Shown: positions 9,139-17,017 of the stretch, in pieces
How the letters are laid out: every line of letters begins with the position of its first letter
Position numbering within the stretch: position 1 is the stretch's first letter
Made by a program: the position numbers and the translations under genes
Source: Nisaea acidiphila
GTDB lineage: Bacteria; Pseudomonadota; Alphaproteobacteria; Thalassobaculales; Thalassobaculaceae
Assembly (NCBI RefSeq): GCF_024662015.1
Contig: NZ_CP102480.1
Span: 3,776,501-3,840,500, forward strand
Reading direction: 5' to 3'
Length of the DNA: 64,000 bases
Notes under the pieces: generated by a model
Told to the model about the DNA's origin: nothing
The model's input: the letters and a program-made list of their open reading frames with translations, nothing else
Database searches by the model: none

Positions 9139-11140
9139 TCCGCAGGCCGTCGCGCGGCGTCGTCAGATCCGTGCGACCATGCCCGATCCGTTCGGGCGTC
9201 TCCGACGGCCAGTCGGGGTTTTTCTTTTCTGCCTTTTTGGCCGCTTTTTTGACATAGGCCTTGCTGTCCGGAAGCGGCAAGCCCGGCTTCCAATCGGCGA
9301 CGTAATCCGCAACCAAACGCGCGACCTGTGGAGAGGACACGCTGGTTCCGTTCAGGCTCACGACAGATCCGTTTGCGGTCCCCGCACTCAGAACGCCGGG
9401 GCAGGCGACCGAGATGTCGGCCGTTTGCATCGCCCAGGGCGCGAACTCGGCGGGCTTGGACTGGCCCGGTCTTGGCAGAAGAGGTCCGCTTGACGAATAG
9501 GGCGTCGGCTTCATGGTCTGCCAGACATTGGCGGCGGCAACGACGGGCGTTTTGCCCCCGGCGATCGCGTTGATCGTCGAGGCGCGTTTCACCACGCTGT
9601 CCGCGTCGTCCGTCTCCTTAAGGCTTCCGATCGGCGTCATCGGCTCTTTCGGGTAGAGATTGCGCTCCACATAGACCCGGTATTCCTTGTCCCAGAGATA
9701 GGACTGCCGGCCTTCGCGCTCGTAGCCGATCGGCGGGGTGTCCCACTGCACCCAGCCGTCGACGGTCTGGGCTTGCGGGGATTTGTTGGTCAGTGTGACG
9801 GTCCAGTCGCCGGACGGCGAAAGTGCTCCCGGGGCATTGTGATAGAAGGTCGGTAGCAAAGCGATGAGCATGCGGCCGTTCCGTGGCGCGCCAAGTGGTT
9901 GGTCGATAAGCTCCTGACGGTCGTAATAGGCCGCCGCGACGACGTCTCCGCCATCTGTGCTCCACTCCATCGTCCACTTGTCTTTTGTGTTCGTCAGCAC
10001 GGGGCTGAGCGGCCCCATACCGTTCGGTGGGGTGAGGGTCAGGGCGATTTCAGGACCTCCGCAGCCGGCAGCCGACGCGTCCGGCATCCAGAGTTCGAGA
10101 TAGCTGAAGGTCTTGTCGTCCGGGATGATGCGCCATTGCACGCTTTGTTCGGCCTTCTTCTGCCCGTGCGACTTGAGCTCGAAATGGGCATGGCTCTGAA
10201 TCAGCAGGCTGTTGCCGGCCGGAAGCACCATGTCGGTCGGCGCCTTGACGGTGCTGCGCCGATTTTCGATCAGCTTGTCCAGGACGGCCTCGATCACAGA
10301 GGTTCCGTTATGTGGGCCGGCGCGCATGCCGGAACTGAAGTTGATCACGACCGGAAGCGGCTTCTGGGGATCGTTCGCGAGATCCGCGGCGCGCTGGAGA
10401 ATGTAGGACACGGCCTCCAGCACATATTTCTCAAGACCGACCCCCGAAGTGTCCGCGACTGTTGCGCTCGGCAACTGCACGCAGATGATCGGCCGGTCGG
10501 TCCGGTTCTCCGACGGATCGTAGCCGCCCGCGAGATCCATGGTGCTGGTCCCGTGGGCGATCCGCTGGGCGACGGCGTTGTGCTGCTTCGGCCGCCTGAA
10601 GTCGATCTGCCCGATCGCCTGATAGAACGCGGTCTCGTCGAGCTGGCCGTTCCGTGTATGGGCTTTCAGGAAGTCATCGATGCCGGGAAGATCGGAACCT
10701 TTTCCGGCGGCCCTGAAGCCATGTTTCGAGAGTTCCCGGCCGTAGAGCGGCAAGGCGCTCGAGGGATGCGATCCTGCGAAATAGGTCGACGCGATGACTG
10801 CGCGGTCCTGCAGCCAGGTATAGGCGATCCGAGAGGTGCCGTCGGCCGACCGGAAGCGGTCATGACCGATTGCGAGGCCCTCGTCGATGACTCCTATCAC
10901 GACCGGGTTGTTACCGAGTCTGAGCGGCGGCTGTTTCTTGACCTTCAGAAGCGGCGCTGGCTCCACCGCGTCCGACGGCAGCTTCTGGGCCATCACCCTC
11001 TCGTCGAAAATAGTGTTTCCGGCCGAGTCCAAGATCTTCAGGTCGTATGGCTGGTATTCGGTCGCGAATTTCTTCGCCGGACCGTTCAGCCAGTCGAAAT
11101 ATCCGTCCGGTCCGGACGTCTTTCTCTCTTTCCATTTCAT
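9101..11140 (-). CDS. S8 family (subtilisin-like) serine protease, no signal peptide
   Basis: A 679-residue subtilase. The catalytic residues are visible: D86 in VIGVIDEG, H196 in IAHGTSTMDLAGG and S600 in NGTSVSSPQVA; the oxyanion asparagine is probably N310 in LPAGNS. About 290 residues separate the oxyanion asparagine from the catalytic serine, so the catalytic domain is interrupted by a large insertion, including a segment rich in beta-type sequence (about 315-470). The N-terminus is charged and has no signal peptide or membrane segment, so it is either cytosolic or exported by a non-Sec route. ATG 11140 has a GGAG ribosome site. It lies downstream of, and on the same strand as, the PAP2-like gene. 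The target is unknown. Confidence 0.88.
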   Translation of the reverse strand: MKWKERKTSGPDGYFDWLNGPAKKFATEYQPYDLKILDSAGNTIFDERVMAQKLPSDAVEPAPLLKVKKQPPLRLGNNPVVIGVIDEGLAIGHDRFRSADGTSRIAYTWLQDRAVIASTYFAGSHPSSALPLYGRELSKHGFRAAGKGSDLPGIDDFLKAHTRNGQLDETAFYQAIGQIDFRRPKQHNAVAQRIAHGTSTMDLAGGYDPSENRTDRPIICVQLPSATVADTSGVGLEKYVLEAVSYILQRAADLANDPQKPLPVVINFSSGMRAGPHNGTSVIEAVLDKLIENRRSTVKAPTDMVLPAGNSLLIQSHAHFELKSHGQKKAEQSVQWRIIPDDKTFSYLELWMPDASAAGCGGPEIALTLTPPNGMGPLSPVLTNTKDKWTMEWSTDGGDVVAAAYYDRQELIDQPLGAPRNGRMLIALLPTFYHNAPGALSPSGDWTVTLTNKSPQAQTVDGWVQWDTPPIGYEREGRQSYLWDKEYRVYVERNLYPKEPMTPIGSLKETDDADSVVKRASTINAIAGGKTPVVAAANVWQTMKPTPYSSSGPLLPRPGQSKPAEFAPWAMQTADISVACPGVLSAGTANGSVVSLNGTSVSSPQVARLVADYVADWKPGLPLPDSKAYVKKAAKKAEKKNPDWPSETPERIGHGRTDLTTPRDGLRISQIYPQTTHNS

Positions 11141-11247
11141 CGGGGCGCTCCTTCGTCTGCGCGCCGGCGTCCGCCGGCGGCCATCCCTCTGGCTCGATAA
11201 GCGTCACCGCCGCCGTGCGAGTTTGTGCACGGTGGCGGCGGCCGGAC

Positions 11248-12423
11248 TCACTTCCACTCGTCCAGCGCTTTTTTCCAGAGCCAGCTGAGGGTCGCGGATG
11301 ACTCGCCGAGTTTTGTCTGCGTGCCGCTCTGTTTCCCCGAATAGGGAGTCGGTATGAGCTCCCCGGCATTCGCTTTGTCGCCCCTGACGACGTTCCAGAT
11401 GGAGAAGTCCTGATCTCCCGGATACTTCTCGCCGTCGAACTGCCAATTGCTGATCTTTTTCTCGTCCGTGCAGCGGGCGACCAGGTACTGGCCGAGCTGG
11501 ATACCGAGAATGGCGCCGGCCGCGCTGTCCGCCGGGAAGTGTACGCCGGCGACGGTGCGGTTGATGGCGATCCGTTCCGCCTGCCGCATCAGCTGTTCGT
11601 ATAGGCCGATATCCTTGTAGGTCGCGCTGCCGGATTCCTTCATCAGGCGCCAGAGGACATAGGCGAAGATCGAACCTTCGGTCGCATGGCCGCTCGGCAG
11701 GGTACCGTGATCCGGCGTTGGGATGATCGGCTGGATCTGCGGCGAGAATTCGATCGGCCGCTTGCAGGCGAGGCCGTTCTTGACCTGCATGACCATTTCG
11801 TAGGCCAGGCGCAGGGCGACGAAAATCAGTTCAATGGTCCAGGGCGTACGCGCCTGATCTAGGAACGCGATCGAGCTGTAGAACATCATCGGCACGCCGA
11901 GTTGGGCGACGATCTCGGGCGCCCGGTCGACCCGAAGCTCCTCATAGCCGTGGATGAATTCGAGCTGCTCCTTAAAGGTCTTGATATCGGGACGGCTCAG
12001 CTTGATCAGCGGGTGATAGTCCGCTTTCGGCGGCTTGCCTGCCTGGGACTTGGTTTCCAGGTGATAGATATTGACCGCCGGTGCTTTGCCGCTGGTGTCC
12101 AGCTCGGCGCCGAGGCGCGAGAAGACCTCGAAATGGTAGAGCGTGGCACGGACCACCGGTGACCAGAGTTCGAGATTTTTGAGATCGCCCGCCTTCAGCG
12201 GTTTCGGCGGCGGCGGCGGCGCCCAGGTTCCGGCGATGCCGTCCTGATTGCTGATCAGCGGTCCCGGCACGACGAGCTGGGCGCCGCCGAGACCGGATAG
12301 ACCGCTCAATCCGCTGAGGCCGCTCAGCCCACTGAGGCCACTCAGTCCGCTAAGACCGCTCAATCCACTGAGTCCGCTCAAACCACTGAGGCCGCTCAGT
12401 CCACTCAATCCGCTCATTGTCAT
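11248..12423 (-). CDS. PAP2/vanadium-haloperoxidase-type protein with an N-terminal (Ser-Gly-Leu)14 repeat
   Basis: The C-terminal part has the full vanadate/phosphate-binding signature of vanadium haloperoxidases and PAP2 acid phosphatases: K215-x6-R222-P223, P243-S-G-H246, then R289-x5-H295-x3-D299. It could be a phosphatase or a vanadium-dependent haloperoxidase; sequence alone does not decide. The protein is 391 residues and lacks a signal peptide. Residues 4-45 are 14 uninterrupted Ser-Gly-Leu triplets, followed by a proline-rich linker (PPPPPKP near 69-75). Two nearby ATGs (12423, 12417) are possible; the first has GGGGGAG seven bases upstream. It lies between the protease and cyclase genes on the same strand. 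Confidence 0.85.
   Translation of the reverse strand: MTMSGLSGLSGLSGLSGLSGLSGLSGLSGLSGLSGLSGLSGLSGLGGAQLVVPGPLISNQDGIAGTWAPPPPPKPLKAGDLKNLELWSPVVRATLYHFEVFSRLGAELDTSGKAPAVNIYHLETKSQAGKPPKADYHPLIKLSRPDIKTFKEQLEFIHGYEELRVDRAPEIVAQLGVPMMFYSSIAFLDQARTPWTIELIFVALRLAYEMVMQVKNGLACKRPIEFSPQIQPIIPTPDHGTLPSGHATEGSIFAYVLWRLMKESGSATYKDIGLYEQLMRQAERIAINRTVAGVHFPADSAAGAILGIQLGQYLVARCTDEKKISNWQFDGEKYPGDQDFSIWNVVRGDKANAGELIPTPYSGKQSGTQTKLGESSATLSWLWKKALDEWK
12289..12414 (-). repeat. Fourteen 9-bp units encoding Ser-Gly-Leu
   Basis: Fourteen perfect 9-base periods, read on the minus strand as (AGY/TCC)(GGN)(YTN), encode the N-terminal tract of the PAP2-like protein. The units use different synonymous codons (AGC and AGT; GGA, GGC, GGT and GGG; TTG, CTG, CTC, CTT and CTA). 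This suggests that selection maintains the peptide rather than that the array expanded recently by slippage. Confidence 0.95.
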
Positions 12424-12465
12424 CTCCGTACTCCCCCTTCGGTGATGTGCGTATGGATAGGATGT

Positions 12466-14259
12466 TCAGGATTCCGGTATGCCGACCTTTCGCATGATGT
12501 CGGCGAACTCCTCGCCGAGGCTGTAGGACGCGGCCGGCGTCCGGTCGAGCCAGCCGGAGACCGTGAGGCCCGGCTCGCTGTTCTGCAGCAGCAAAGCGGT
12601 CTGCTTCGCCTGCTCGAATTTCTCAAGCCGCCATTCCGCGGCGAGTTTCACGCGGAGGGTCGAGGTATGCTGCTTGTTGGCACGCAGCGACCGGTCCGCC
12701 AGTTCCAGGGACTGCTCGTTCTTGCCGTCGGCGAGGCAGGCCGTCGCGGCAAGGGAATCGTAGTAGTAGCGCTGCGGGTCCAGCGGCGAGAGGGCGAGCG
12801 CCCGGCTCGTGCTCTCCACGGCGACATCGCCCTGATCGACGAAGGCGTGAAGGGCTCCCTTCAGCAACCATGCGAGCGAGGAATTCGGATTGGCGCGCAC
12901 CGCCATCTCGTAGCGGTCTTCCGCGACATCGAAGCGCTTCAGGAAATGCGTGGTCACCAGACCTTCGACAGTCAGCGCGAGGGACGAGTCGGGATCGGTG
13001 TCCAGCGCACGTCTCGTGTGGTCGAGCGCGACGTCGCCGTCCCGCGTGAGGTCCGGAGACCATCCCTGCTGCGCGCGAAGGACGAGCCAATGCGCGATAT
13101 GGGCATGCGGCACCGGGTGGCGCGGCGTACGGTTTACGATCTCCGCGAGGAGATCGCGGGCCAGGGTGAAATCGTCGACCGTATTGCGGTGCATCAGGGT
13201 GATGGCCGCAATCAGCAGGGTGTGCGTTTCCAGCGTCGGCAATGCCGCGACACGGGCTCGGCGCACTTCCTGCGAGGCGATCGACATGCCGATCGTCTCG
13301 ATGAAGCGGTCGACGATCTCCGCCCGCAGTTCTGCCGGGCCAATCAGAGAGATGTTGAGCGGCTCCGCCCGGATCACGTTGCCGGATCCGCCGTCGGCCA
13401 GTTCCGTCTGAAGGTGAACCGTGTCTCCATCCAGCATGTAGCTTCCGGAAAGCACATAGTTCGCGCCGAGCTGGCCGCAGATCTCCTTGATGCTCGCCGT
13501 CCGGTTGCGGAACGCGCTGGTCGACAGGCGGGATATGACATTGGTGAACATGGAGCGCGAGAGCGGCTCGATGATCGTGTCCGCCAGAACCTCGCCGATG
13601 ATCTGCCGTTCCGGTTCCCGATAGGGACAGGAAAAAGGAATGACGGCGATGGTCGGCTGCAGATGCGCCAAATTCATCGCACTCGGCAGCATCCTTTCGA
13701 GGTTCGGCGGGCTGAGGCGGAAGGACCTGACCGGGTCGTCGAGGTTCTTCAGATAGCACGGCCCCATATCTTCGATATCGCAATCGATATCCAGCGCCAG
13801 CCGATCCCGCACGGCGGCGGAAACGACGATCTCGCCGGGCCGGGCGAGTCCGCCGAGCCGGGCCGCAACATTGACCTTGTGGCCGTAGACGTCCCGGGCG
13901 CCGGAGATGACTTCCCCGACCTCGATGCCGATTCTGAGGCGGATCTTCTGTTCGTCCGGTTGGCTGGTTTCCAGTGTTTGGAACATGCTTTGGATGCCGA
14001 GCGCGGCTGCTACCGCCGACCTCGCATCCTCGAATTCCACGAGGAATCCGTCGCCCAGGCTCTTCACCATGCGTCCGGAGGTCCGCGGAAGAATCTGGTT
14101 CTCGACGGTATCGACCAGCCGGATCCACCGTTCGATGACGCTCTGTTCGTCCTTCGCTATCAGCCGGACTGAGTCCGCCATATCGGCGACCAGCACCGAG
14201 CGGCTGACGAAGCCGATGCTGTCGAGAGCGCTTAGCGCCGCGATGCTGGGCGGTGTCAT
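12466..14259 (-). CDS. Class III adenylate cyclase with TolB-like and TPR-like C-terminal region
   Basis: This 597-residue protein makes cyclic AMP. The N-terminal catalytic domain (about 18-180) has the two metal aspartates D26 and D70 (GDGFLVEF), adenine-selecting K66 and D123 (DVYGHKVNVAARL), and the transition-state residues N130 and R134, so it is predicted to be active and ATP-specific. A TolB-like segment follows (PTIAVIPF, about 200-300), then tandem TPR-like helices to the C-terminus. No membrane segment is seen. I chose ATG 14259 because the catalytic domain begins just after it; a longer frame to 15237 overlaps the divergent regulator and is rejected. It is divergent from a CRP-type gene whose product retains cAMP-contact residues. 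Confidence 0.9.
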   Translation of the reverse strand: MTPPSIAALSALDSIGFVSRSVLVADMADSVRLIAKDEQSVIERWIRLVDTVENQILPRTSGRMVKSLGDGFLVEFEDARSAVAAALGIQSMFQTLETSQPDEQKIRLRIGIEVGEVISGARDVYGHKVNVAARLGGLARPGEIVVSAAVRDRLALDIDCDIEDMGPCYLKNLDDPVRSFRLSPPNLERMLPSAMNLAHLQPTIAVIPFSCPYREPERQIIGEVLADTIIEPLSRSMFTNVISRLSTSAFRNRTASIKEICGQLGANYVLSGSYMLDGDTVHLQTELADGGSGNVIRAEPLNISLIGPAELRAEIVDRFIETIGMSIASQEVRRARVAALPTLETHTLLIAAITLMHRNTVDDFTLARDLLAEIVNRTPRHPVPHAHIAHWLVLRAQQGWSPDLTRDGDVALDHTRRALDTDPDSSLALTVEGLVTTHFLKRFDVAEDRYEMAVRANPNSSLAWLLKGALHAFVDQGDVAVESTSRALALSPLDPQRYYYDSLAATACLADGKNEQSLELADRSLRANKQHTSTLRVKLAAEWRLEKFEQAKQTALLLQNSEPGLTVSGWLDRTPAASYSLGEEFADIMRKVGIPES

Positions 14260-14563
14260 GTCGGACCGAAAAGACGTCGTTGTTTTCTTAAAACGGCTAA
14301 AATTAACGTTACCGTACAGCAATGCTGCTGGGTATCGAGCGATTTCGCGTGGAAAATTACTTAAGTCAGAATACTGTAATAGCGTTGGTCTGGGGTGTAG
14401 AACAAAAAGTACAATCCGGATCCGGTTGTCATTGTCAGCCGCACCGGCAGATTGCCCGGTCGCGCGGCATGTGTCCGCCGGTCCGTTCGGCGTGGCGATG
14501 GCCCGGTCTTGTCCGACGCGGGACGCGGCCGAACCCGGAATGTATCGGCTTGGGATAAACGGA
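14260..14563. other. Divergent intergenic region between the cyclase and CRP-type genes
   Basis: About 300 bases without a convincing gene. The part next to the cyclase (14265-14420) is clearly A/T-richer than the surroundings and should hold the divergent promoters. I see no TGTGA-N6-TCACA site here, so direct feedback of the regulator on the cyclase promoter is not evident. Confidence 0.6.
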
Positions 14564-15262
14564 ATGGTAGCGAGTGACGGCGATACGATTCGGCGTTTTC
14601 CGATTTTCGGCGACCTGCCGGCTTCGCGGGCGCAGGAACTGGCGGATCGTTGCAACTGGCAGAGATATGCCAAAGGGCGGCAGATCCTCGGCCAGCAGGA
14701 CGGGACCTCGGATCTTTTCCTCGTCGTTACCGGCAGTGTGCATATCGTTGGATATTCCGGCGCGGGCAAGGCTGTGTCGTATGGCGACATTTCGGCCGGC
14801 GAGGTCTTCGGAGAGTTTTCCGCAATCGACCGCCAGCCGAGATCCGCGAGCGTTACCGCGCTCAGTGACTGTTTGGTCGGCCGGATGACATCGTCCGATT
14901 TTAGGGACGTTCTGGCGACAGAGCCGCGTGTCGCCCTCAATCTGCTGGAAACCGTCGTTGCCAAGACCCGCCTCTTGAGCGAGCGGGTATTCGATTTCAG
15001 CACCCTTACGGTCGAATCGCGCCTGCATGTGGAATTGCTGCGGCTTGCCGGGCTCTCCGACAATGCGGACGCTTCGGCTGTGCTTAATCCCGCGCCAACG
15101 CACCAGGAAATAGCCGACCGGATCAGCACCCGGCGGGAGACTGTCACGCGGGAACTCAACCGGCTGGCGGAAGACGGCGTTCTTTCGCTCGGCAGGCGAC
15201 TCATCGAAGTGCGGGATGCAGCGCGGTTAAGGGACATGGTCGACCGGGCCCGGTTGTTCTAG
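14564..15262 (+). CDS. CRP/FNR-family transcriptional regulator with conserved cAMP-binding residues
   Basis: A 232-residue CRP-type regulator with a cyclic-nucleotide-binding beta-barrel (about 12-125), a dimerisation helix and a winged HTH (about 175-212). E84 (FGEF) and R93-S94 match the E. coli CRP cAMP contacts E72, R82 and S83. The recognition helix carries R191-E192-T-V-T-R196, equivalent to R180, E181 and R185 of E. coli CRP, which read the TGTGA half-site. There is no FNR-type cysteine cluster. ATG 14564 has GGGA eight bases upstream; ATG 14540 is an alternative adding eight residues. It is divergent from the adenylate cyclase gene. Confidence 0.9.
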   Translation: MVASDGDTIRRFPIFGDLPASRAQELADRCNWQRYAKGRQILGQQDGTSDLFLVVTGSVHIVGYSGAGKAVSYGDISAGEVFGEFSAIDRQPRSASVTALSDCLVGRMTSSDFRDVLATEPRVALNLLETVVAKTRLLSERVFDFSTLTVESRLHVELLRLAGLSDNADASAVLNPAPTHQEIADRISTRRETVTRELNRLAEDGVLSLGRRLIEVRDAARLRDMVDRARLF

Positions 15263-15287
15263 CTCTCCTGGCACTGCGTTTTCTGCG

Positions 15288-15310
15288 CAGCTACGTGGCT
15301 GTGGTTTTTT
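15288..15310 (+). terminator. Weak possible terminator after the CRP-type gene
   Basis: A four-base-pair stem (CAGC/GCTG) is followed by TGG and a run of six T. The stem is too short for confidence. If it fails, the next plus-strand terminator is at 15793-15829. Confidence 0.3.
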
Positions 15311-15327
15311 CTTCCGCCGTTCCGTAG

Positions 15328-15765
15328 TCATAGGCCGAACTGGCCCGCCGACCCTGATTGCCGCATGACCGGCCCTTGCGAGGACGGGCTATGCGTATTG
15401 GCTTCCCGGCGTCTTCGGGAGGCTTCGCGAGAATCCTTGCTCCACCCGAACACGTCGTGAAAAAGAGTGATCATTCCGGCACTGGCGCCAGCGACCATGA
15501 GACTGGTCAGGGCCATTCCGGCGAGCGTCGCCCCGGCGCCGGGGGCCTCGAACATGGTTTTCAGCAGGTCCACCTCGTAGTGGAATACGATCGCTACCGA
15601 GGTGAGCAGCGCGATCCAGGGTTTGACCGCGCGAAGGCGGCCTTTCCCTGTAACGAAGTCCCGAATCGGCCGGGCATCGAACAGGAAAGTCAAAGCGCGC
15701 TCGATCATGACCGAAACCACGATCAGAAAGACGATTTGCTCCAGCACCAGCGACAGTTTTTCCAT
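15328..15765 (-). CDS. Small membrane protein of unknown function
   Basis: A 145-residue protein with about three hydrophobic segments (residues 6-24, 46-60 and 76-103) and a polar, arginine- and serine-rich tail of about 35 residues that should be cytoplasmic. I do not recognise a family. ATG 15765 is favoured, with CGGA nine bases upstream; a GTG at 15783 would add six residues but has its GGGAA directly against the codon. The gene is flanked by plus-strand elements: the CRP-type gene downstream and a plus-strand terminator just upstream of its start. Confidence 0.7.
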   Translation of the reverse strand: MEKLSLVLEQIVFLIVVSVMIERALTFLFDARPIRDFVTGKGRLRAVKPWIALLTSVAIVFHYEVDLLKTMFEAPGAGATLAGMALTSLMVAGASAGMITLFHDVFGWSKDSREASRRRREANTHSPSSQGPVMRQSGSAGQFGL

Positions 15766-15792
15766 ATGGTCGTTTCCGATCACTTCCCTTTT

Positions 15793-15829
15793 GGGAGGCC
15801 GTTCCGGATCGGGCCTCCCGGCTTTTTTT
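15793..15829 (+). terminator. Rho-independent terminator, plus-strand orientation
   Basis: A perfect 8-bp stem, GGGAGGCC (15793-15800) with GGCCTCCC (15812-15819), is followed by GGC and seven T. The T-run is on the plus strand only. The nearest plus-strand gene upstream is the CRP-type regulator, more than 500 bases away, with a minus-strand gene between. Confidence 0.75.
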
Positions 15830-15848
15830 AGTGGTGACTATTGGTCTG

Positions 15849-16763
15849 TCAGGCGCACTCGGCGAGATAGTTGTCCAGGATTTGAAGCTGTCTCGGTTTG
15901 CTCAGATCGTCGCAATTCTCGATCTTCCAGAACTGGAAACAGCGGTTCTGCTCATGAACCTCGGCGATATGGATCGTATAAATATTGATCCGGTCTCCAC
16001 TTCTGATCGGGTTGCGATGCAGCCAAAGCCTTGTTGCCCGGGTGTCCGGTGCGTTCGCGCCCTGGATGTAGCTCAGGCGCGGAGAGGGGGGCGCGTATTC
16101 GAGACCGGCCGGCTCGCGATGGATGTTGGAGGCCGACAGCAGCATCACTTCCTGGCGGGACAGCATGCGGAAGTGCCTGAAGCAGAAACTATCCTCGCTG
16201 ATGCAGGAGAGAATCTTCTCGGCCGGCCCGGAACGGATCGCCCGCATCAACCGGTTGATCGGCTCAGAGTTGGTGAACGGGGACGACCGCAGCGAGAACA
16301 TCCGTGGAAGGCAGGCGTTGCAATCCTGCTCGAAGTCTGTGACCCATTCGGGGGGAAGCGAGGAGGCTATCTTGCGAGCCAGTTTGAGAGACGGTGTCCA
16401 ACCGGGCTCCATCACCCGGTGCACTTGGCTCGGCGACGTCCCGGTTACCAGTGCGAGCTTGTAAGGCGACAGGCCGTTCTCGGTGATCCAGCGCCGCGCC
16501 ATCTCGGTAATTTTGAAGATCTCGAAATCAATCGTGTCCAGGGATTGCGAGATTGGTGCCTGGCCAAGGATGTCCTCGGCGGCTAGCACGCCTTCTCTCA
16601 ATTCGAAGTCTTCGGCAAATCCCGTTGTCGCCTGGCGGACATCCGACAGGAGATGGTCCAGGGCCGTACCGGATTCCCGATCGGGAAACTCAAGGCCCGC
16701 AAGTAGACAGGAACCCGATTGCTCTAGGGGTGGTACCGGGTGAACATTACGCCTCATCGTCAT
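15849..16763 (-). CDS. Unknown protein with a probable XRE-like helix-turn-helix
   Basis: This 304-residue soluble protein is not one I recognise. Residues about 98-137 read like a helix-turn-helix (LSPYKLALVTGTSPSQVHRV), which would make it DNA-binding. A CxxC pair follows at 148-151, and the C-terminal half is globular with no clear motif. No membrane segment or signal peptide is visible. ATG 16763 follows a GAGGGAC ribosome site; ATG 16757 is also possible. A near-consensus CRP site lies about 153-168 bases upstream of the start, so cAMP control is plausible. It ends next to the plus-strand terminator. Confidence 0.6.
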   Translation of the reverse strand: MTMRRNVHPVPPLEQSGSCLLAGLEFPDRESGTALDHLLSDVRQATTGFAEDFELREGVLAAEDILGQAPISQSLDTIDFEIFKITEMARRWITENGLSPYKLALVTGTSPSQVHRVMEPGWTPSLKLARKIASSLPPEWVTDFEQDCNACLPRMFSLRSSPFTNSEPINRLMRAIRSGPAEKILSCISEDSFCFRHFRMLSRQEVMLLSASNIHREPAGLEYAPPSPRLSYIQGANAPDTRATRLWLHRNPIRSGDRINIYTIHIAEVHEQNRCFQFWKIENCDDLSKPRQLQILDNYLAECA

Positions 16764-16915
16764 AGCTCGTCCCTCTTCTGGTCAGATTGCAGACCCTTCT
16801 TTCTGGCCCGGCGGTTGTCCTTTCGGATCCGCCGATTATCCGGGGGTCTGTGCTGAACAATGGAAAGGCTATGGATTCTTCGTGCGTCTTTCGGTTGAGT
16901 GGTTCACTCGGCTTA

Positions 16916-16931
16916 TGTGCGATTTATCACA
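16916..16931. promoter_or_regulatory. Candidate CRP-binding site
   Basis: The 16 bases TGTGCGATTTATCACA match the CRP core TGTGA-N6-TCACA at nine of ten conserved positions with the correct spacing. The region 16764-17017 contains no gene I can support and lies upstream of the 16763 start. The linked regulator has the CRP recognition residues for this half-site. Confidence 0.5.
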
Positions 16932-17017
16932 TTCGGCGCCGTTGCCGCGGAAATCCGCGGCTTCCGGCGGTCGAAACGGGGTTAACGCAATGGTTGATGT
17001 GGTGCCGTGTCGAGACG

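Noticed and set aside
12289-12414. CRISPR or minisatellite interpretation of the 9-bp array
   Set aside because: The period of nine has no spacers, is in frame and encodes a constant tripeptide with varied codons.
13907-14539. N-terminal extension of the CRP-type regulator frame
   Set aside because: It lies antisense to the cyclase catalytic domain and the CRP family begins about where ATG 14540 or 14564 places it.
14260-15237. N-terminal extension of the adenylate cyclase frame
   Set aside because: Antisense to the CRP-type gene, serine/arginine-rich and without domain similarity.
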